Source: Erythrophleum ivorense (Eukaryota > Streptophyta > Magnoliopsida > Fabales > Fabaceae). From it: 64,000 bases of DNA. A program made the translations under genes and the position numbers. Location of the stretch: contig JAIUCV010000007.1 of assembly GCA_026724425.1 (NCBI GenBank), positions 18,576,286 to 18,640,285 on the forward strand. Reading direction: 5' to 3'. The notes under the pieces are model-generated. The model saw nothing but the letters and a program-made list of their open reading frames with translations. It searched no databases and was not told where the DNA came from. Below are positions 11,660-24,728 of the stretch, in pieces (position 1 is the first letter of the stretch; each line of letters begins with the position of its first letter).

Positions 11660-12538
11660 TGTCTTTTACTTAAGGTAATCCTACTCTTTCTAGTTTAACC
11701 TTCTTAATTAAAGTAAGGCTTTTCTCTTGCAAGGTCATCTAGTTTAAGTATCCAAGCCTTATGTTTCAGCTATCTTATAGAACATCACATCACATAATGT
11801 CCTAATGATTTTCTCCTAACATGAAGCCAAGATTTCAATCTATCTTACAAATCTTGTCACAACTCTAATGGAACTTTATTATTCACCTTTTTTGTTAATC
11901 AAATTTCAAAAAATTAGAACAAGAATGGGGTCCACTCATGATTAGTCCATTTAAAATCCCTAAGCATTCCAGGGCTACACTTTTAACATACATGGAATCA
12001 AACATAATCTTTCAAGTTTAGGTTGTATTCCATGATAAATCCTCACCCCAAGGGTGACAGTACATTGCCTAAGGTATCAAGGTACTCTTTTGAGACTTAG
12101 GGAATGAGTCTTCTCAAAATTTACAAGATTATAGTTTTAGTGGATGTTCCACTAGATCATGTGACTACGATGACCTACACTAAAACAGCCTACCTAAAGC
12201 ATTAGAAATTCTCAATCCATGATGGTAGTCCATTTTAGACAATCCAACTATCATTCTCAAGTGTAACAAGCTTAGGAAGATCCTTAATAACATTTTCAGC
12301 ACTTATGAAGGTATCACTGAAATCCTATGCACTTGATTCCAAAGGTTACTATGATCAGTAGGTCTAGGCATTCCATTTTAACTTTTGATTACTACAGGCA
12401 TTAATAGTTAGTTTAGTAATATCTATACTTGTTTTACGTCACTTGAACATCTCTTTGGATCTTATGCCATCATATAGTCCCAAGACATTACTCATTTTTA
12501 ACCTTTTATACATAACTAAGGTATTTTCACACATTTAT
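11660..12538 (-). other. Z fragment, no recognisable coding
   Basis: This lies between H1 and H3. I see no ORF of note, no LTR terminus and no motif I can name. It probably continues 3204-3598 on one side and 20401 on the other once the solo LTRs are removed. Confidence 0.3.
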
Positions 12539-12720
12539 TGTAATACCCGTTTAGTCTAAGTCCTAAAACTAAGTAGATTACAAAAGGAAGTCCCTTAAAT
12601 TGAATGATTAGAAGCTATTTAAAATTAGAGTGATAATCTATACATCTAAAAATAAGAGTACAAGGCTAAAGATGCTCGAAAACTAGAGCCAAAATAGCTA
12701 AACAAGGTAAAAAAGGAAAA

Positions 12721-12919
12721 GTATGGAAATAGCATAAATGTCATACCATATATATTCCATTATCATATACTTTCATTTGGGGCATTGGGTGTGCATTTAT
12801 AAGGTAAAAAGCAAGGAAAGTATGGAAATAGCAAAAATGTCATACCATATATATTCCATTATCATACACTTTCATTTGGGGCATTGGGTGTGCATTTATA
12901 AGGTAAAAAACAAGGAAAA
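12721..12919 (+). repeat. Tandem duplication, unit 99-100 bp, plus a partial third copy
   Basis: The block starting GTATGGAAATAGCA at 12721 recurs at 12820 almost unchanged. A third start, GTATTGAAAT, occurs at 12920 and then diverges. The unit is not a clear multiple for coding and lies in the H3 5' part, next to the H2 junction. Confidence 0.9.
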
Positions 12920-14394
12920 GTATTGAAATAATGTATTTTTATTTACGCAACGTCGGGGTTAATTTTTCATTTCATGTTATATGGGCCCCATAAATGTTTC
13001 AACATCATTCCCTAGTCATTTACCATTGGAACAAGTCATAATCAACTCAAAATACATTCCATGGATCTCAAGTCAAAAACCACAAAAATCCCTTCATTCA
13101 TCACAGATTATACAGTGGCAGATTTAAGAGAAATTTTGAAAATTCATAACTAAATATAGAAAAATTGAAATCTGCCATGCCATATCTTTCTCGAAAACTC
13201 TGAGTGTTAACTTTACATAAAAATAATTTAAAGTCATGAACATAGCATCTGGAACACTTTTGACATCAAGAAACGCACAGAGGTCTGACTAGCTACTGGT
13301 ATTGATACAAGTTTCTGATATGAACTTCAAAAATATCCAATTAATTCCAAACAAATCTAATCTATGCAAATGATACCAATTTGGAAAACTATGGATGTTA
13401 GCTAGAGAAAAAAAAATCATTCCAAACTATTCTAGTTTCATTCAGACTATAAAAACTAATCAAACACTGACACAGGTTTGATTAGATGTCTGATACTGGA
13501 TAGAAATTTTAAAAATTTATATCTCCCTCTCTAGATATCCAAATGGGGTGATTCTAGTTGGCACAAGTCACTGGGAAGGTCTATCATTTTCTTATAAAAT
13601 TTCATGGTAATTGGACATTGTTTGCCCTATGTTTGACATAGATTCATTTTCGGACAATAGTAGTGACCATATTAGAAAAATTTCCCAACTTCAAAAATTC
13701 ATCAAATATTCCATAGACCTCCAAAAATTATCCACTTTAGCTTTCCAAAAATCTCTCAACAAGATCTAGATGCATGCCAAATTTCAAATCCAGAAGAGCT
13801 CATTTGGTTAAAGAGTGGTATAACCTCCCAATTTGGTCAATTTTAATCCAATTGAGGTACCAAATTTGTCCAAATGATTTTCTTTAGTGTTTGGCACCTC
13901 TTGGGCAAGTTTGAAAGCATGAATATGACTTGTAGACACTGCTCAAATGATCCCAAACCCCATGCATTTCATTTTGACCATCTCATACCCAATAATACAC
14001 TAACACATACATGCCATCCATAATTCAAAATTCATATTTCCATTGCTTCCATGCTAAGAAGGGTCTATACAAGGTTCATACACTATATTACATTTGTTTA
14101 TGATCTTACATTGCAAAAATAACATGTACAAGGTAGCTTTGGCATTTAACTACAAAATAAGGTTACATAATTAGCAAACTACAACATGCCAAGTGCCATG
14201 GCTTGCATTCTCTTGGTCTTGAACCCCACCTAGACATTTCAAGAGTGAGAGGGAAAAGGGAGTGAGATTTCAAGAATCTTAATAGCTCACATACCCATTA
14301 ACACATACATTCAAAGCATACGTATATCAAAATCACAAGTGTGTAAACATAAAGTATGTAATGCCACAATTCCATGCAACATTCTCATGCTTTA

Positions 14395-14530
14395 GAGACT
14401 TTTGATTTTGCCTCACCCTTGGCTTTAGGAATTTTGACTTAGTCTCACCCATCCAAGGGACTTTTAACCTAGTTTTACCCATATTAAGGGACTTTTGGCA
14501 TCACCTCACCCTTATGAGCCAATTCTCACA
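14395..14530 (-). repeat. H-family degenerate array in H2
   Basis: About four units of the GGGACTTTTGGCATCACCTC type lie just upstream of the D insertion. Confidence 0.7.
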
Positions 14531-14725
14531 ACCAAACCATTCAAGAGTACAAATTGGTACCAATGCAACATCAAAACATCAAGTGACATGTTATCAAATT
14601 ACAAAAGTACATGCAAACACATAATGACATACATATGCACACAAGAAAGTATGAAGAATAAGGTGGAGAGCTACCTTGATTGGTGCAAGCCTTTCTTGAT
14701 CCTTTTCCTTCCCTTTTTTGGTCCC

Positions 14726-16698
14726 TGATAAATACTAATTTTTATATATTTTTACCTACATTTATTATTGATTTTAATGATTAATTTGAGCTTAAATGGA
14801 TTTATTATGCAATATTTGAATTTGTGGTTAATTTTGGAATATAATATAATTTTGAATTAATTAAGAGAATTTTTTGGATTTAAATTGCTAAGATTTTATT
14901 CTCCAAAATTCTTTGATGATTAAATATTTTCAATCATTAAAATTTTGGGCAAATGAATTGAAAAATTAAAATGGATTAAGAGAAAAGATTGGATGATAAT
15001 TTTGTTTTTATTAATTTCTGATAATGGCATATTTGTAAATAATGATTAGGTCTTCATTTTGATTGGCTGCAGGAGAAATCCGTGGAATTCACGTGAGAGC
15101 TGGAAAAACGCTGGACTTCACGTGGGGAGCGGAGGTGAGATTGATGGATCGGGCAAAAACCTACAGAGCTTGAGGGAAAAAGCGCCGAAAACGCACTGGA
15201 GAGTTTTTCTGGAGGTTAGCAGCAGCTGGACGGCACGAGAAGAGAACAAAACCTGTGCAGAAGGAGGTTGCTTCTTCACTCATTCTCTCGGACAAGTCTG
15301 GAGGCAGGGGCGCCGAGGAGAATACTGATTGCTTCTTCATTCTGCGGGGCTAGTCTTCACGAGGGGACTGTGCAGAGAGGACTGAGAACGCTGTAGCTGC
15401 AGAGGAGAGTCTTCTTCATTTTCGACTACACCTGCAATGGAGAAAACTGGAGACGCTGAAACAGTGTGAGCTCGAGCAGGAGGAAGCTGCTGAATATTGA
15501 TTGGATTTTCGGACTTCAGAGGAGGAAGCTAGAACACGTTGAATTGCTTTTGTGACTTTTCTGCCTCTGTACAGCACGTTGACACTCAAGTTCATTATCA
15601 TCATTCATCCAGCAAAAGACTATTCTCCTTCATTTCTTCATGGCAGCAAATTTAAGGGATTTTAGAAGCATAAAATCCATGGGAGCTTAATTAATTAGAG
15701 GTGGCACCAAGGTGAAGCATGGAGGAGGAAGCTTGAACTCTTGAATTAATTGGATTGAAGACCATTAGGGGAGTTTATTTTTCCTACCTTTTCCTCTTTA
15801 AATTTCAAGAACTTAGAGATTTTCTAGTTTTAGAAATTTCTTTATGGATTGAATGTTGAGACCTAGTTTTAGGTTGGATAATTATTTTATCTTGGATTGT
15901 AATTGGAATTGGTTAATTGGGACTGGACTTATGTTTGTATTTGCTGGAATTTTGATTTTCAGGACCTTATGATGTTGGTTTAATTGATGTTAGAGTTCTC
16001 TTGCATTGATTAGATTAATGTTATGATTTTAATTGCACATCTTGGTCTTTTGCGCTGCTTGATTGTTGAATTGGGTAGTATAATTGCTTAATTGTTGAAT
16101 TAGGTGATTGAAATCAAATTTCCAGAATTGATTGAACCCAATTGTTGAAGGATTAGATGTGTTTGATTGGCTCAATTACTTGCAAACTACTTGAATTAAC
16201 TAGGGTTCCCTAGTTAAGTCAAGCGGTTTGCATTTGAGTTTAGGGTTTCCTAACCTTGGATTGAGTTAATTGATTGCATTGGTCTATCATCTAATTATTC
16301 CTCTTGGTCTCAACAATCTTTGGTGAGTGATGAGAGCCGAATTATCCTTGTAAAACCTTGGTTGCCTCCTATTGTCCCTAGCATTTTCAAAATTACCTTA
16401 GTTTTAATTTAAAGCATTCTAGTTTAATCACTTGTTTGCTCTTTTCCATTTAGTTGAGATTTAATATTTTAATTCACAACCCCCCTTAATTGCATGCATT
16501 TAGTTTAATTAATTTTGCATTTAGCGTAGTGATAGTTTCCTTTAGAATTTACATTAAATAACAAGTACCAAATAATCACCTAAATCAATTCAACTTAACC
16601 CCTAAATTGCTCATTGGGAAGAATGACCTAGGGTTGACTTATACTGCATTAATTCAATCTTAGTTTAATTGAGTGCTTAAACGACTAAGGCATCATCA
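14726..16698 (+). mobile_element. Solo LTR D, T-like subfamily, 1973 bp
   Basis: It starts TGATAAATACTAATTTTT, like T LTR B, but ends GGCATCATCA and not CTGTCA, so it is a related subfamily. GTCCC occurs exactly on both sides (14721-14725 and 16699-16703). Removing the element and one GTCCC restores an H sequence. Two CACGTG boxes lie at 15090 and 15119, just after a CTGCAG that follows an AT-rich first 350 bp. The ORF at 15059-15328 is not matched in related copies. It has no primer site and no internal domain. Confidence 0.9.
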
Positions 16699-18834
16699 GT
16701 CCCACAAACATAACTAGGTGGATTGAAGTTCTCTTGGTCTAAACATCATAAATAGCACACAATTATACTCTTAAAGGAAGCCAAGGCACTACACTTTTTC
16801 TTAAAAAAATAAATGATTCTATGGTTCGCATAATGGCTCCATTGGTGGCCTATTGAAGTAACCCTTGTAACTTAAGTTCTATACTCTATTCTCTTTTCAC
16901 TTCTAGGCTTCTTGACCCCATTCAAGGTTCTTAAAGCCATCACACAATCATCTGCACAATTGGAAAACTAAGTTACTTCTTAAGACACCATTATGGATAC
17001 CATTTCTCTATCTCTCATTCCATGGCTCCTAAATTTTTCTTAATGGTTCCTCCCATCTTCTAACATCATATGGAGTCCTAAACTAAGGCTAGAACAATTT
17101 AAAATACTCCCTAACTGAATGCTCTTACCTTGGCTGAACCTATGGACAAGAATGGGATTCTTGGAGTTTCAAATTTTTCCTTGATGGGAGAGTCACTTGG
17201 GAGGCTTCCTAGAGGTCTTAGGAGCTCAATTAAACACTCACACATGCAAGGAAATTCAAGAATCAAATCAGTTTTTATATTGTGTTCATGAGTTCTACAC
17301 TTTCCAAACTTAAAATTCATTAGGTTTCCTTGCAATTTCTTTACATAATCCAAGTTCCCATAGCCTAATTTAATGAATACTCACTGGTTTTAAAATAGAA
17401 ACTCTCCCCCCTCATGGTTCTATTTTTAGGCGTTACATACCATAGAAGAGAAGAAGAAGAAGAAGTAATAAAGAAGGAGAAGCTACCTTGAATTCAATCT
17501 CCTTCCAAGAGTTTTTCTCCTTACTTCAGCTTCCTCTTTGAAACTCAAATATTCCCCTCTGATTCAAGACCAAAACAAAACCATATTACTCTCCAAAACC
17601 ATGGGAAGAGAGCTTAAGAGAAGAGGAATAAGGTTTCAAGATGAAGAAGCATGAAATTTTAAACATTTTCTCACATTTTGTCTTGCTTTTTTCCTCCCTT
17701 TTTGGCTCTTCTTATGTGCCCAAAATTCTGCTTCTCTCTTATATTTTTGGCAAACACTAAGTTAGTCTAAGGAGATGGAAGAAGGAATATGAGTTTTAAA
17801 GAAGAACCAAGAAGTTTCTTTTTAAAATTGTTTCCAATTTTTCCTTTTCATAATAACATTTTCAGTTTGGCTTTGTTTTAGCTCTTTTTTTAGAACCATC
17901 TTTTCTATTATAAAATTTAGATTTTTAATTCAATAAAATGCCTTTGGAATCACTCAAATCAGAGCTAAAATCTTCCCAAACGAACCAGTCAAAGTTTGAG
18001 TTAACCGACATTGAAAAAGTGCACCAGAGGGGCTTTACTAGTCTCAGGCTTTTCATGATTTTTAGGGCCTCTAAGAATCCTAGGAAACTCAAAATTTTCA
18101 TTTAAAAAGCCCTCCTGGGTGTTTTTTCAAAATTTCACTTATTTACAAAAATGTCACTGATCTTTCGACAAATTTTTTGAATCACTCTGGGCTCAGTTTC
18201 TAAGCAAATCAAGGCTCAAATATTTATTTTCTATTATTTAAAAGTTTATCCAAATTTTATTTGTCCTTGAATCACTCATCTTAGGGGATTTGCTTTTCAA
18301 ATTAGGTCATTCTAGTGTTTTTACAACATATAGGAGGTTACAGTATATGACTCCTTGAATTGAATTTAAGATGACTCTAATGAGTTTAAATGGAGTTATG
18401 AGACTTAGATTGATTGAGAAATTAGAGCCAATATCATGAATTATATAGGTTACTTCATTATACCCTTATATAGAATTATAAGCATACTATACACTAGAAT
18501 ATAGTTGTGTAGAATTTATGTGAGGCTAAAATTGGTTCCAATGATTTAATTATATCTTATTTGATGTGTTTAGGCAAGCAATTCAAGCTCCTCCTAGGTG
18601 TGTGTGTATGAAGCCAAGAAAGGGAAAGAGAAATCCAAGGAAGAAAGCTTGTGTTTCTTATCTCAAGTAGCTCTCTCTCTTTTTTTGCATGTATTTCTTA
18701 ATTGTTTAATTGTTATTGGATACTTATATGAATGTTTGAATCATGAGACATTCCTAAAGTTATTGATTAAATGCTTTGGTACTATTATGCTTTTTGAAAT
18801 GCATTTTTGAATGTGTATGGCTTTTAATGGGTAA

Positions 18835-19020
18835 GGTTGTACTAAAAGTCCCTTAGAATAAATGAGGAGAAACCAAAAGTCTTTAAGAATGGGTGAGATA
18901 AAGCTAAAAGTCTTAAGAGGAAGTGAGGCTAAGTCAAAAGTCCCTAAAAGTGGGTGAGGCTAATTCAAAAGTCCCAAAGAATTGGGTAAGGCTAAATTAA
19001 AAGTCCTTAGAGCTCATGTT
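18835..19020 (+). repeat. H-family degenerate array in H3
   Basis: The units read like AAAAGTCCCTTAGAATAAAT and GGTGAGGCTAATTCAAAAGT, about 32 bp each, five or six in a row. It is the cleanest + strand copy of the array. Confidence 0.75.
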
Positions 19021-20400
19021 TGAATTGCAATAACTTCATATGACTTGAAAATGTGATAATGCATGTTTACTAAAAGTTTTTATGGCATGCTTGCATTCTT
19101 TGACATGAAAATGTATCTTATATATATGCTTGAAAGGGTAAAAGAGCTATTGGAATTCTTTTAATCTCACTCTTCCCCACTTTATGCCTAACTGTGTCGA
19201 GGTGAGCCTCATGAAGCAAGGAATGGAAGCGAAGGAGCTTGAATGATGAGAGTTTGATAATAGAATAAGATTTTGTGTATTTTGATATCAAATTATGTAT
19301 GTATATGATTTTTAGGAGATGTAAACTCTTGATCATATGTTAATAGTATGTAATTATGATGTATGAACTAAGTTTGGAACCAAATGCATGAGTATGTAAG
19401 TTTTTGACACCCTTAAGCCTTATTATATGTGTGCGTAAGAACAAGTGGACGAGTGATTTTGAGTTCTATGATGATTTGGGTCCATTAGGATGCTTTTATA
19501 TGCTATGTTTAAACTTTTGGACATGCTCAAATGGTCATAGTATGGATAGAAGGTCATTTGGTACCATTTGAAGCCATGTGGATCCCAAAATTGACCATAT
19601 TCTTGCCTTAAACCAAAGTTTGACAAAATAGATGAATTTTTGTATGAAATTTAGCAAGCATATAGGTCTCATCTAGAGTTTTTTATAAAGCTAAAGAGCA
19701 CTATTTTCAAAGCTCTAGAGAATTTATTATAATTTTTCAAAGTTAGTCAAATTATGTAAAAACTATCATTGTCACTATTCATATGGTTGGTTTGGTTTTC
19801 ATAGTCATCTAGGAGACAAATGAAGTCCAAATCTCATGAAAATTTACAAGCGTATAGTAGACATTATAAGCTTTACATAGCTGTCAAGAACACCCAATTT
19901 GAAACTCTATAGAGGGAGAAATGAATTTTTCAAGTTCCAGGTTTGCTGTTGTCCAAACTAGTGACCTAGTTACTATTCCATTTCCATTTCTTAAGCCAAA
20001 TGTAATTGTTTTGTCCTAAAATTTTTATGGAAGCTAGATGATATCCTGAGCTTTCCAGAAAGCTATAGTTTGCATGATTTTAATTTTTTTAAAATTAGTT
20101 ATGAATTTCCAAAATTCATATCAAAATATGGAGCATGTGAAAAGTTGCGAGTGCGATATGATTTTGTGATGCATGCCTTGGACCTAAAATTTGTGATTCA
20201 AAATGTGATATTTCTAATTAAACAAATGTGTTATGGATGAAGAATGAGTTTGGTAAGTCCACATGGTCCATTTAGCCAAAGATAAATTATTTTGACTTTT
20301 AATAATGGTATTTTCTGCTACCAAAGGTGATAATTCAATGAAAATAGCTACTTTACACATGTGTAATGCAAGTTAAGTAGTAAGTAAATATGGTATTACA

Positions 20401-20715
20401 ATTATAATCACACTTCAAATGACATACTACTTATCCTTCTTAGAATATACTGAATTCTCTAACCTTCCCTAGTAAGACTAAATTTTCATTCTCACACAAT
20501 GGCTTGTACCAACCACAATTGACTCCTTCACTCTCTCAAAAGTTCTTAGGTCTTAATTCATGCATGACTATCAGGAGTTAAATCAATAAGGTAACGAGAC
20601 TCAATAAGTATTTTCATCATCAAATATTCCCTAGTTATCATCAAGATTATGTAAGGATTCTCAATGAAAGGCAAGCATCATTTATATCTAATGATTCATT
20701 CTTCCTCATTAGTCA
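20401..20715 (-). other. Z fragment with target duplication of E1
   Basis: About 310 bp lie between H3 and E1, ending in AGTCA, the duplicated target of E1. No coding was seen. Confidence 0.3.
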
Positions 20716-23612
20716 TGTGACAACCCTATCTTCTATACATGATATTTATGGTCAAATATGAGATTAATAATTAATGATCAAGGTTTGGAGACATTACGAT
20801 TCATTGAATTATGAAAATATAAGAAAATTTGAACCTTGATGTTGGGGTCATCACTTAACAACCACACAAGTGAGGATGCATAAAAGACATTATACTATCA
20901 TAAGGGATTTATGATTCATCCATTCATCGGTTTTAACATACAAAAACCTCCCACAAGTATTTCTATATTATTTCTTAGCATTACCATTAAAGAAACGGGG
21001 GTTTCTAGGCTAAAGGTGTGAGTTTGGGGACTTACGCCGTAGCTCATACCTTCCCTGTCGTGGCTAAGTTGCTCTCTGGAATTATTGGGTAAATTTTGCA
21101 ATCTCGTTGTGACAAGTTAGACCATCGCCACGACCAGCCTACGTGGCGTCGTGGCAGAAATGCCTCTGGAGCTACTATTCTCAATCCTATGATTCTCGCC
21201 TCGGCATAATACACTTACGCCATGGCAATTTTTGCTACTGTGTAACCCTTAATTAGTTTTCTCGACTCGCGATGCAGCAAGACCTACTGCGCAGCGACAA
21301 GTTTCCATTTTGTCACCTTCCTGGGCGATTTTTTTCACTTGGTGCCACGACGCTCCTCGCCACTGTCACTCCCCAAGCCAAATTTCTCCTCTTACGCCGC
21401 GGTGAGATTAATTATGCTGCGGTGCCCCTCGACTCTGTAGCTCATTGCTGCAGCGAAACATTCTTAGCCACGGCGTGACTCCCTCCTGTAATTACATCAC
21501 CCAAATTTCATCCCACACACTCTAACTCTCATATTAGGAACACCCTAAGACCATTCTCCCTCATTTTATATAACTCTAATGGTATTTGTCTACCTCATTT
21601 CCCTATCTATCCCTCCATCACTAATTTAAAACTTAGATATGATTTCCTACTTGCCCAACTATTTCATATTAGCAAAATCATAGATTAATGACAGCAAGAA
21701 CTCATGCATTAGCAACAATTAACATCCCATACATAATCCGTAGAGGTTTTATTCATCAATAGTTTATGTCAATATCCAAACTAACATATCATAGGATTTC
21801 ATTGCTTAACTAGTCAGTATATCATAGGTTCACAAGCCATAAGTAGTGTCAAAGCTCATACATCCATCAATAACTAATATAAAGCCTATGTCTCAATGGT
21901 TACATTCTATATTATCAAAATACAAACTCCTACACTTGGCAATATAGATACATGATGATGCTAGACAAGGTTTACAAAAAAATTAGCATCTATACTAAAT
22001 AAATCAGCTCAAGTGTAGCCTTCTCCCCATATGTTAGAGCTTATGGATTTTCATCTACTTGCTTCCCCTTATCCTTACCCGAAGAACCTTCAACTGAAAT
22101 ATTAATCCCATGAAATGGGGTGAGACATAAATCTCAGTAACCAAGGCAATTTCATCATATATTCTAGTTTAATTAGCATATATGCATAATTTCACATAAG
22201 CATCAGTAAAATACCAGTTATATCAGTAAATGAAATAATTAGGCTATCATAATTACCATCCTATACTAGCAATCACATTTTCACATGTTAAAGGCCATTA
22301 ACACTGGGAGAGGCTTGTCCACGGCACCTACTTCCCATTGAGCACAACTAGGGCTCAGTGCATCTGGGGTTTAATCATAACCCGATGCCCGATCGAAGTA
22401 CATGCACGCGTGGCAGCCGCACCACAGCTCCATTATGGACTCACAAGGTCCAACATCATAAAAGAGATAGCTAACCAATTCATTCAACATTTTAAATCAT
22501 TCATGTACAGCAGATATGAAATTAGAATAGACATATGTATGGAATTAATATGAACCCAGTTACCTCACTTGTAGACAATTGCAACAGCCACTAATGGTAT
22601 AAAATCTCCCTATAATCATGCATCAGATAATTGCTACTCTAATTCATCATTAACAGTTGCAACAAGTACCTAAAGAATTTAAAATGCTAATGACTATCTA
22701 GGGATCACTTACCCAGCCACTACAAGTCTCAAATTTGGATTGAAGTGTCCTCTACTAGAAATCTCAATATTTCATCCAAAGTTCTAAGCAAATTCGTATA
22801 AAATTAATACCCATATTATAATCAAGTCGTTAGGGTCTCAAATTAGTAGAATTACCTCAAAATGAAGAGTTCATACCTATCTAATAATAGCCCTAACCTT
22901 AACCTATGAATTTCATCAAGAAAACCCAAATACCCACATTTTAGATTTTGGGTATGGTAAAAATACTCCAAATGAAAAACTAATCAGGCCAAATTGAAGA
23001 GAAAGATGAGAGGATTAAGTTATATAACTATTACCTTGACTAAATCTTGCTCTAAAAGTGGAAAAATGTGGAAATATACCAAGAACCCTAAAACCTCCTT
23101 TGGACCTCCGAATTTGTGTGTTTCTTTTATGTTTCAGCAAATGTGGGGAAGAGGCTGAAGTATTAGGGTTTTAGTTAGGTCAAATGTGGGTCATGGGTTG
23201 CTCTAAGGTCCAACTCCATTTGGGCATCATATTTTTGCTTTGTTTGGATAGCTCTTATGCATTGGGCTACTGAAATTCCATTAGGCCAGAACAAGTTTTA
23301 AGAACTCAAAAGTTTTGGGTCTGCACAAGGGTTATTGGGCCATCACTAGGTGCTCTCTCTTAGACCAAGTCTCAAAATAAAAAGGTTGGGTCTACATTTA
23401 AGATTAGTGGGCTTCCATTAGCCTTTTATCATGATCTCCTACATTAATTTAGGTCTAGATGAAATTTCTATTCCAATTAAATCTCAAATCTATGTTAATA
23501 ATTTTATCTTTCTAAAATCTCCTTTCACTTAACTTACCTAATTATCCCATATAAATTATTCCTAATTAACCTAATCCATAATTAACAACTTAATTAATTT
23601 TGGGGTGTTACA
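20716..23612 (-). mobile_element. E-family solo LTR E1, 2897 bp
   Basis: On the plus strand it begins TGTGACAACCC and ends GGGGTGTTACA, an inverted-terminus pair. AGTCA flanks both sides exactly (20711-20715 and 23613-23617). Read on the minus strand it starts TGTAACACCCCAAAATTAAT, the same as E3 at 56760, and shares a GC-rich block (22320-22450 here, 58010-58140 in E3) with the text around GAGTCCATGGTGGAGCTGTG. A GC-rich box array lies at 21031-21478. No internal domain or primer site is present, so it is solo. Confidence 0.9.
21031..21478. repeat. GC-rich degenerate box array in E1
   Basis: About a dozen short boxes of the type TTACGCCGTAG, GCCACGACGCC, TCGCCTCGGC and TTACGCCATGGC occur every 25-45 bp in otherwise AT-rich DNA. 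Many are partly self-complementary. Comparable arrays occur at 28840-28986, 30644-30843, 38714-38913, 58987-59125 and 63726-63890. Confidence 0.6.
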
Positions 23613-23617
23613 AGTCA

Positions 23618-24723
23618 TATACTAGGGTTTCACAGTTATAGTATAACTCAATTACATTACCACAAACCCTCGTCCTTTTTTCAGAGTTAATATTTTGAAT
23701 TAGGAAGTTCTCCTTTAAGATCAGGGAGTTTTACCACTAGAGTAAATACTAGTCAACGTCTTAGATTTTTTATGATATCTTGTAATCACAATTGCATCAT
23801 ACACAATGCACAGCAATAAAACTATTAATGGCAGAATCAGACATTGCCTTTAATCATATCAGGCAAGTCTCTTCCTTGGTTGTAAATGTGCTCATCACTC
23901 TATAATAGCTATATCTTAAATACGAGTACATACAAAGGTACTAATCATTCTCTTTTAAATGGACCCATATTACCCAAATCTCCTTTTGACCTGCTGGGTA
24001 GAGATTTTACTCAATCAAGTCTGATGTCAATTTGGTAGTTAAAACTCATCGAACGTATGATGGGTAGCACCCCTTACGTGTCTCTAGCATTGAAGTGCTA
24101 GAAGATCTAATCTTAAACTCTTGGAATGTATCATGCATATTAAGTTCCTCTATTCACTTCCTAAATGCACATCAACATATGGTACAAGTAAAACAAACCA
24201 TATAAGAGAGACAATATACATAAGCACCACGTGTTTGCACACCTCATCCCTATTACACTAAGGAGTTATCTTTCCCTTATCACAATTTCCTTTTTTTTGT
24301 CATTGTGCACTAAGAGAGGAACTTTGAAGCTCTCAAGATTCCTTCCAAAGCATTATCTCCACTTAGTCTCTTGCCTTAGAGTCACTACTTCTCACTTAGA
24401 AATGGATTTCACAATTTTAAGGGTTTCTTGTCCTCCTCCCTCATTAGTATCATTACGAGCAAGTTTACTCACCTTGGTGGTTAAGATGAAATTATTTAAA
24501 ATGTCCTTTAACTTTTATCACCATTATTTATTAGACCAAAATATGATAGCTAGGATTGAGTAATTATAATCCTCATTAACCAAGATCAGTTAAGTGAGTT
24601 AAGACCTCTGTGCCTACAAAGCCTCAGCTATGGGGAACTTTCAAAGCATATGAAATTCTAACTCATTATGGATTCTACATCAACTTCAAGTTTTTGATCA
24701 ACTACATATTGGTCTACTATATA
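23618..24723 (-). other. Z fragment, no recognisable coding
   Basis: This is 1.1 kb of AT-rich DNA between E1 and H4. The ORF at 24231-24563 has no motif I recognise and no counterpart in other pieces. It is probably old internal sequence of the minus-strand element whose primer site is at 28461. Confidence 0.3.
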
Positions 24724-24728
24724 CTAAT

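Larger units (their letters stand above)
12926..18342 (-). mobile_element. H-family LTR H2 (minus), nested in H3 and carrying LTR D
   Basis: The sequence follows other minus-strand H copies: CCTCTCTAGATATCCAAATG near 13533, the GGGACTTTTGGC array near 14395-14530, and the start-side blocks at 17870-18120. It ends GGAGGTTACA at 18342. The left junction falls in the third partial copy of the 99-bp repeat and cannot be placed exactly. GTAT occurs at both junctions (12920-12923 and 18343-18346), but I do not rely on it. T-like LTR D is inserted at 14726. No internal domain is present. Confidence 0.6.
12539..20400 (+). mobile_element. H-family solo LTR H3 (+), broken by H2
   Basis: The start TGTAATACCCG and the next 190 bp resemble the start of the + strand H7 LTR at 59126: both have AAAAGGAAGTCC and then a block with ACTAGAGCC or CCAGAGCC. 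The end TATGGTATTACA at 20400 resembles the H7 end. Flanks are TTTAT (12534-12538) and ATTAT (20401-20405), a 4-of-5 target duplication. The middle is occupied by the opposite-strand copy H2. The part that should lie between offsets of roughly 390 and 1600 of the LTR is missing, so a deletion accompanied or followed the H2 insertion. The right half (18343-20400) carries the H array of about 32-bp units at 18835-19020. Confidence 0.65.

Noticed and set aside
12539..12930. Reading 12539 as the 3' end of minus-strand H2
   Set aside because: The first 190 bp align better with the start of the + strand H7 LTR, and the flanks TTTAT/ATTAT pair with 20400, so it was assigned to H3.
15059..15328. 89-codon ORF after a CTGCAG site in LTR D
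   Set aside because: It is not matched by protein-like frames in related LTRs and has no recognisable motif.
24231..24563. 110-codon ORF
   Set aside because: No motif, AT-rich, not repeated in other Z pieces; probably chance.
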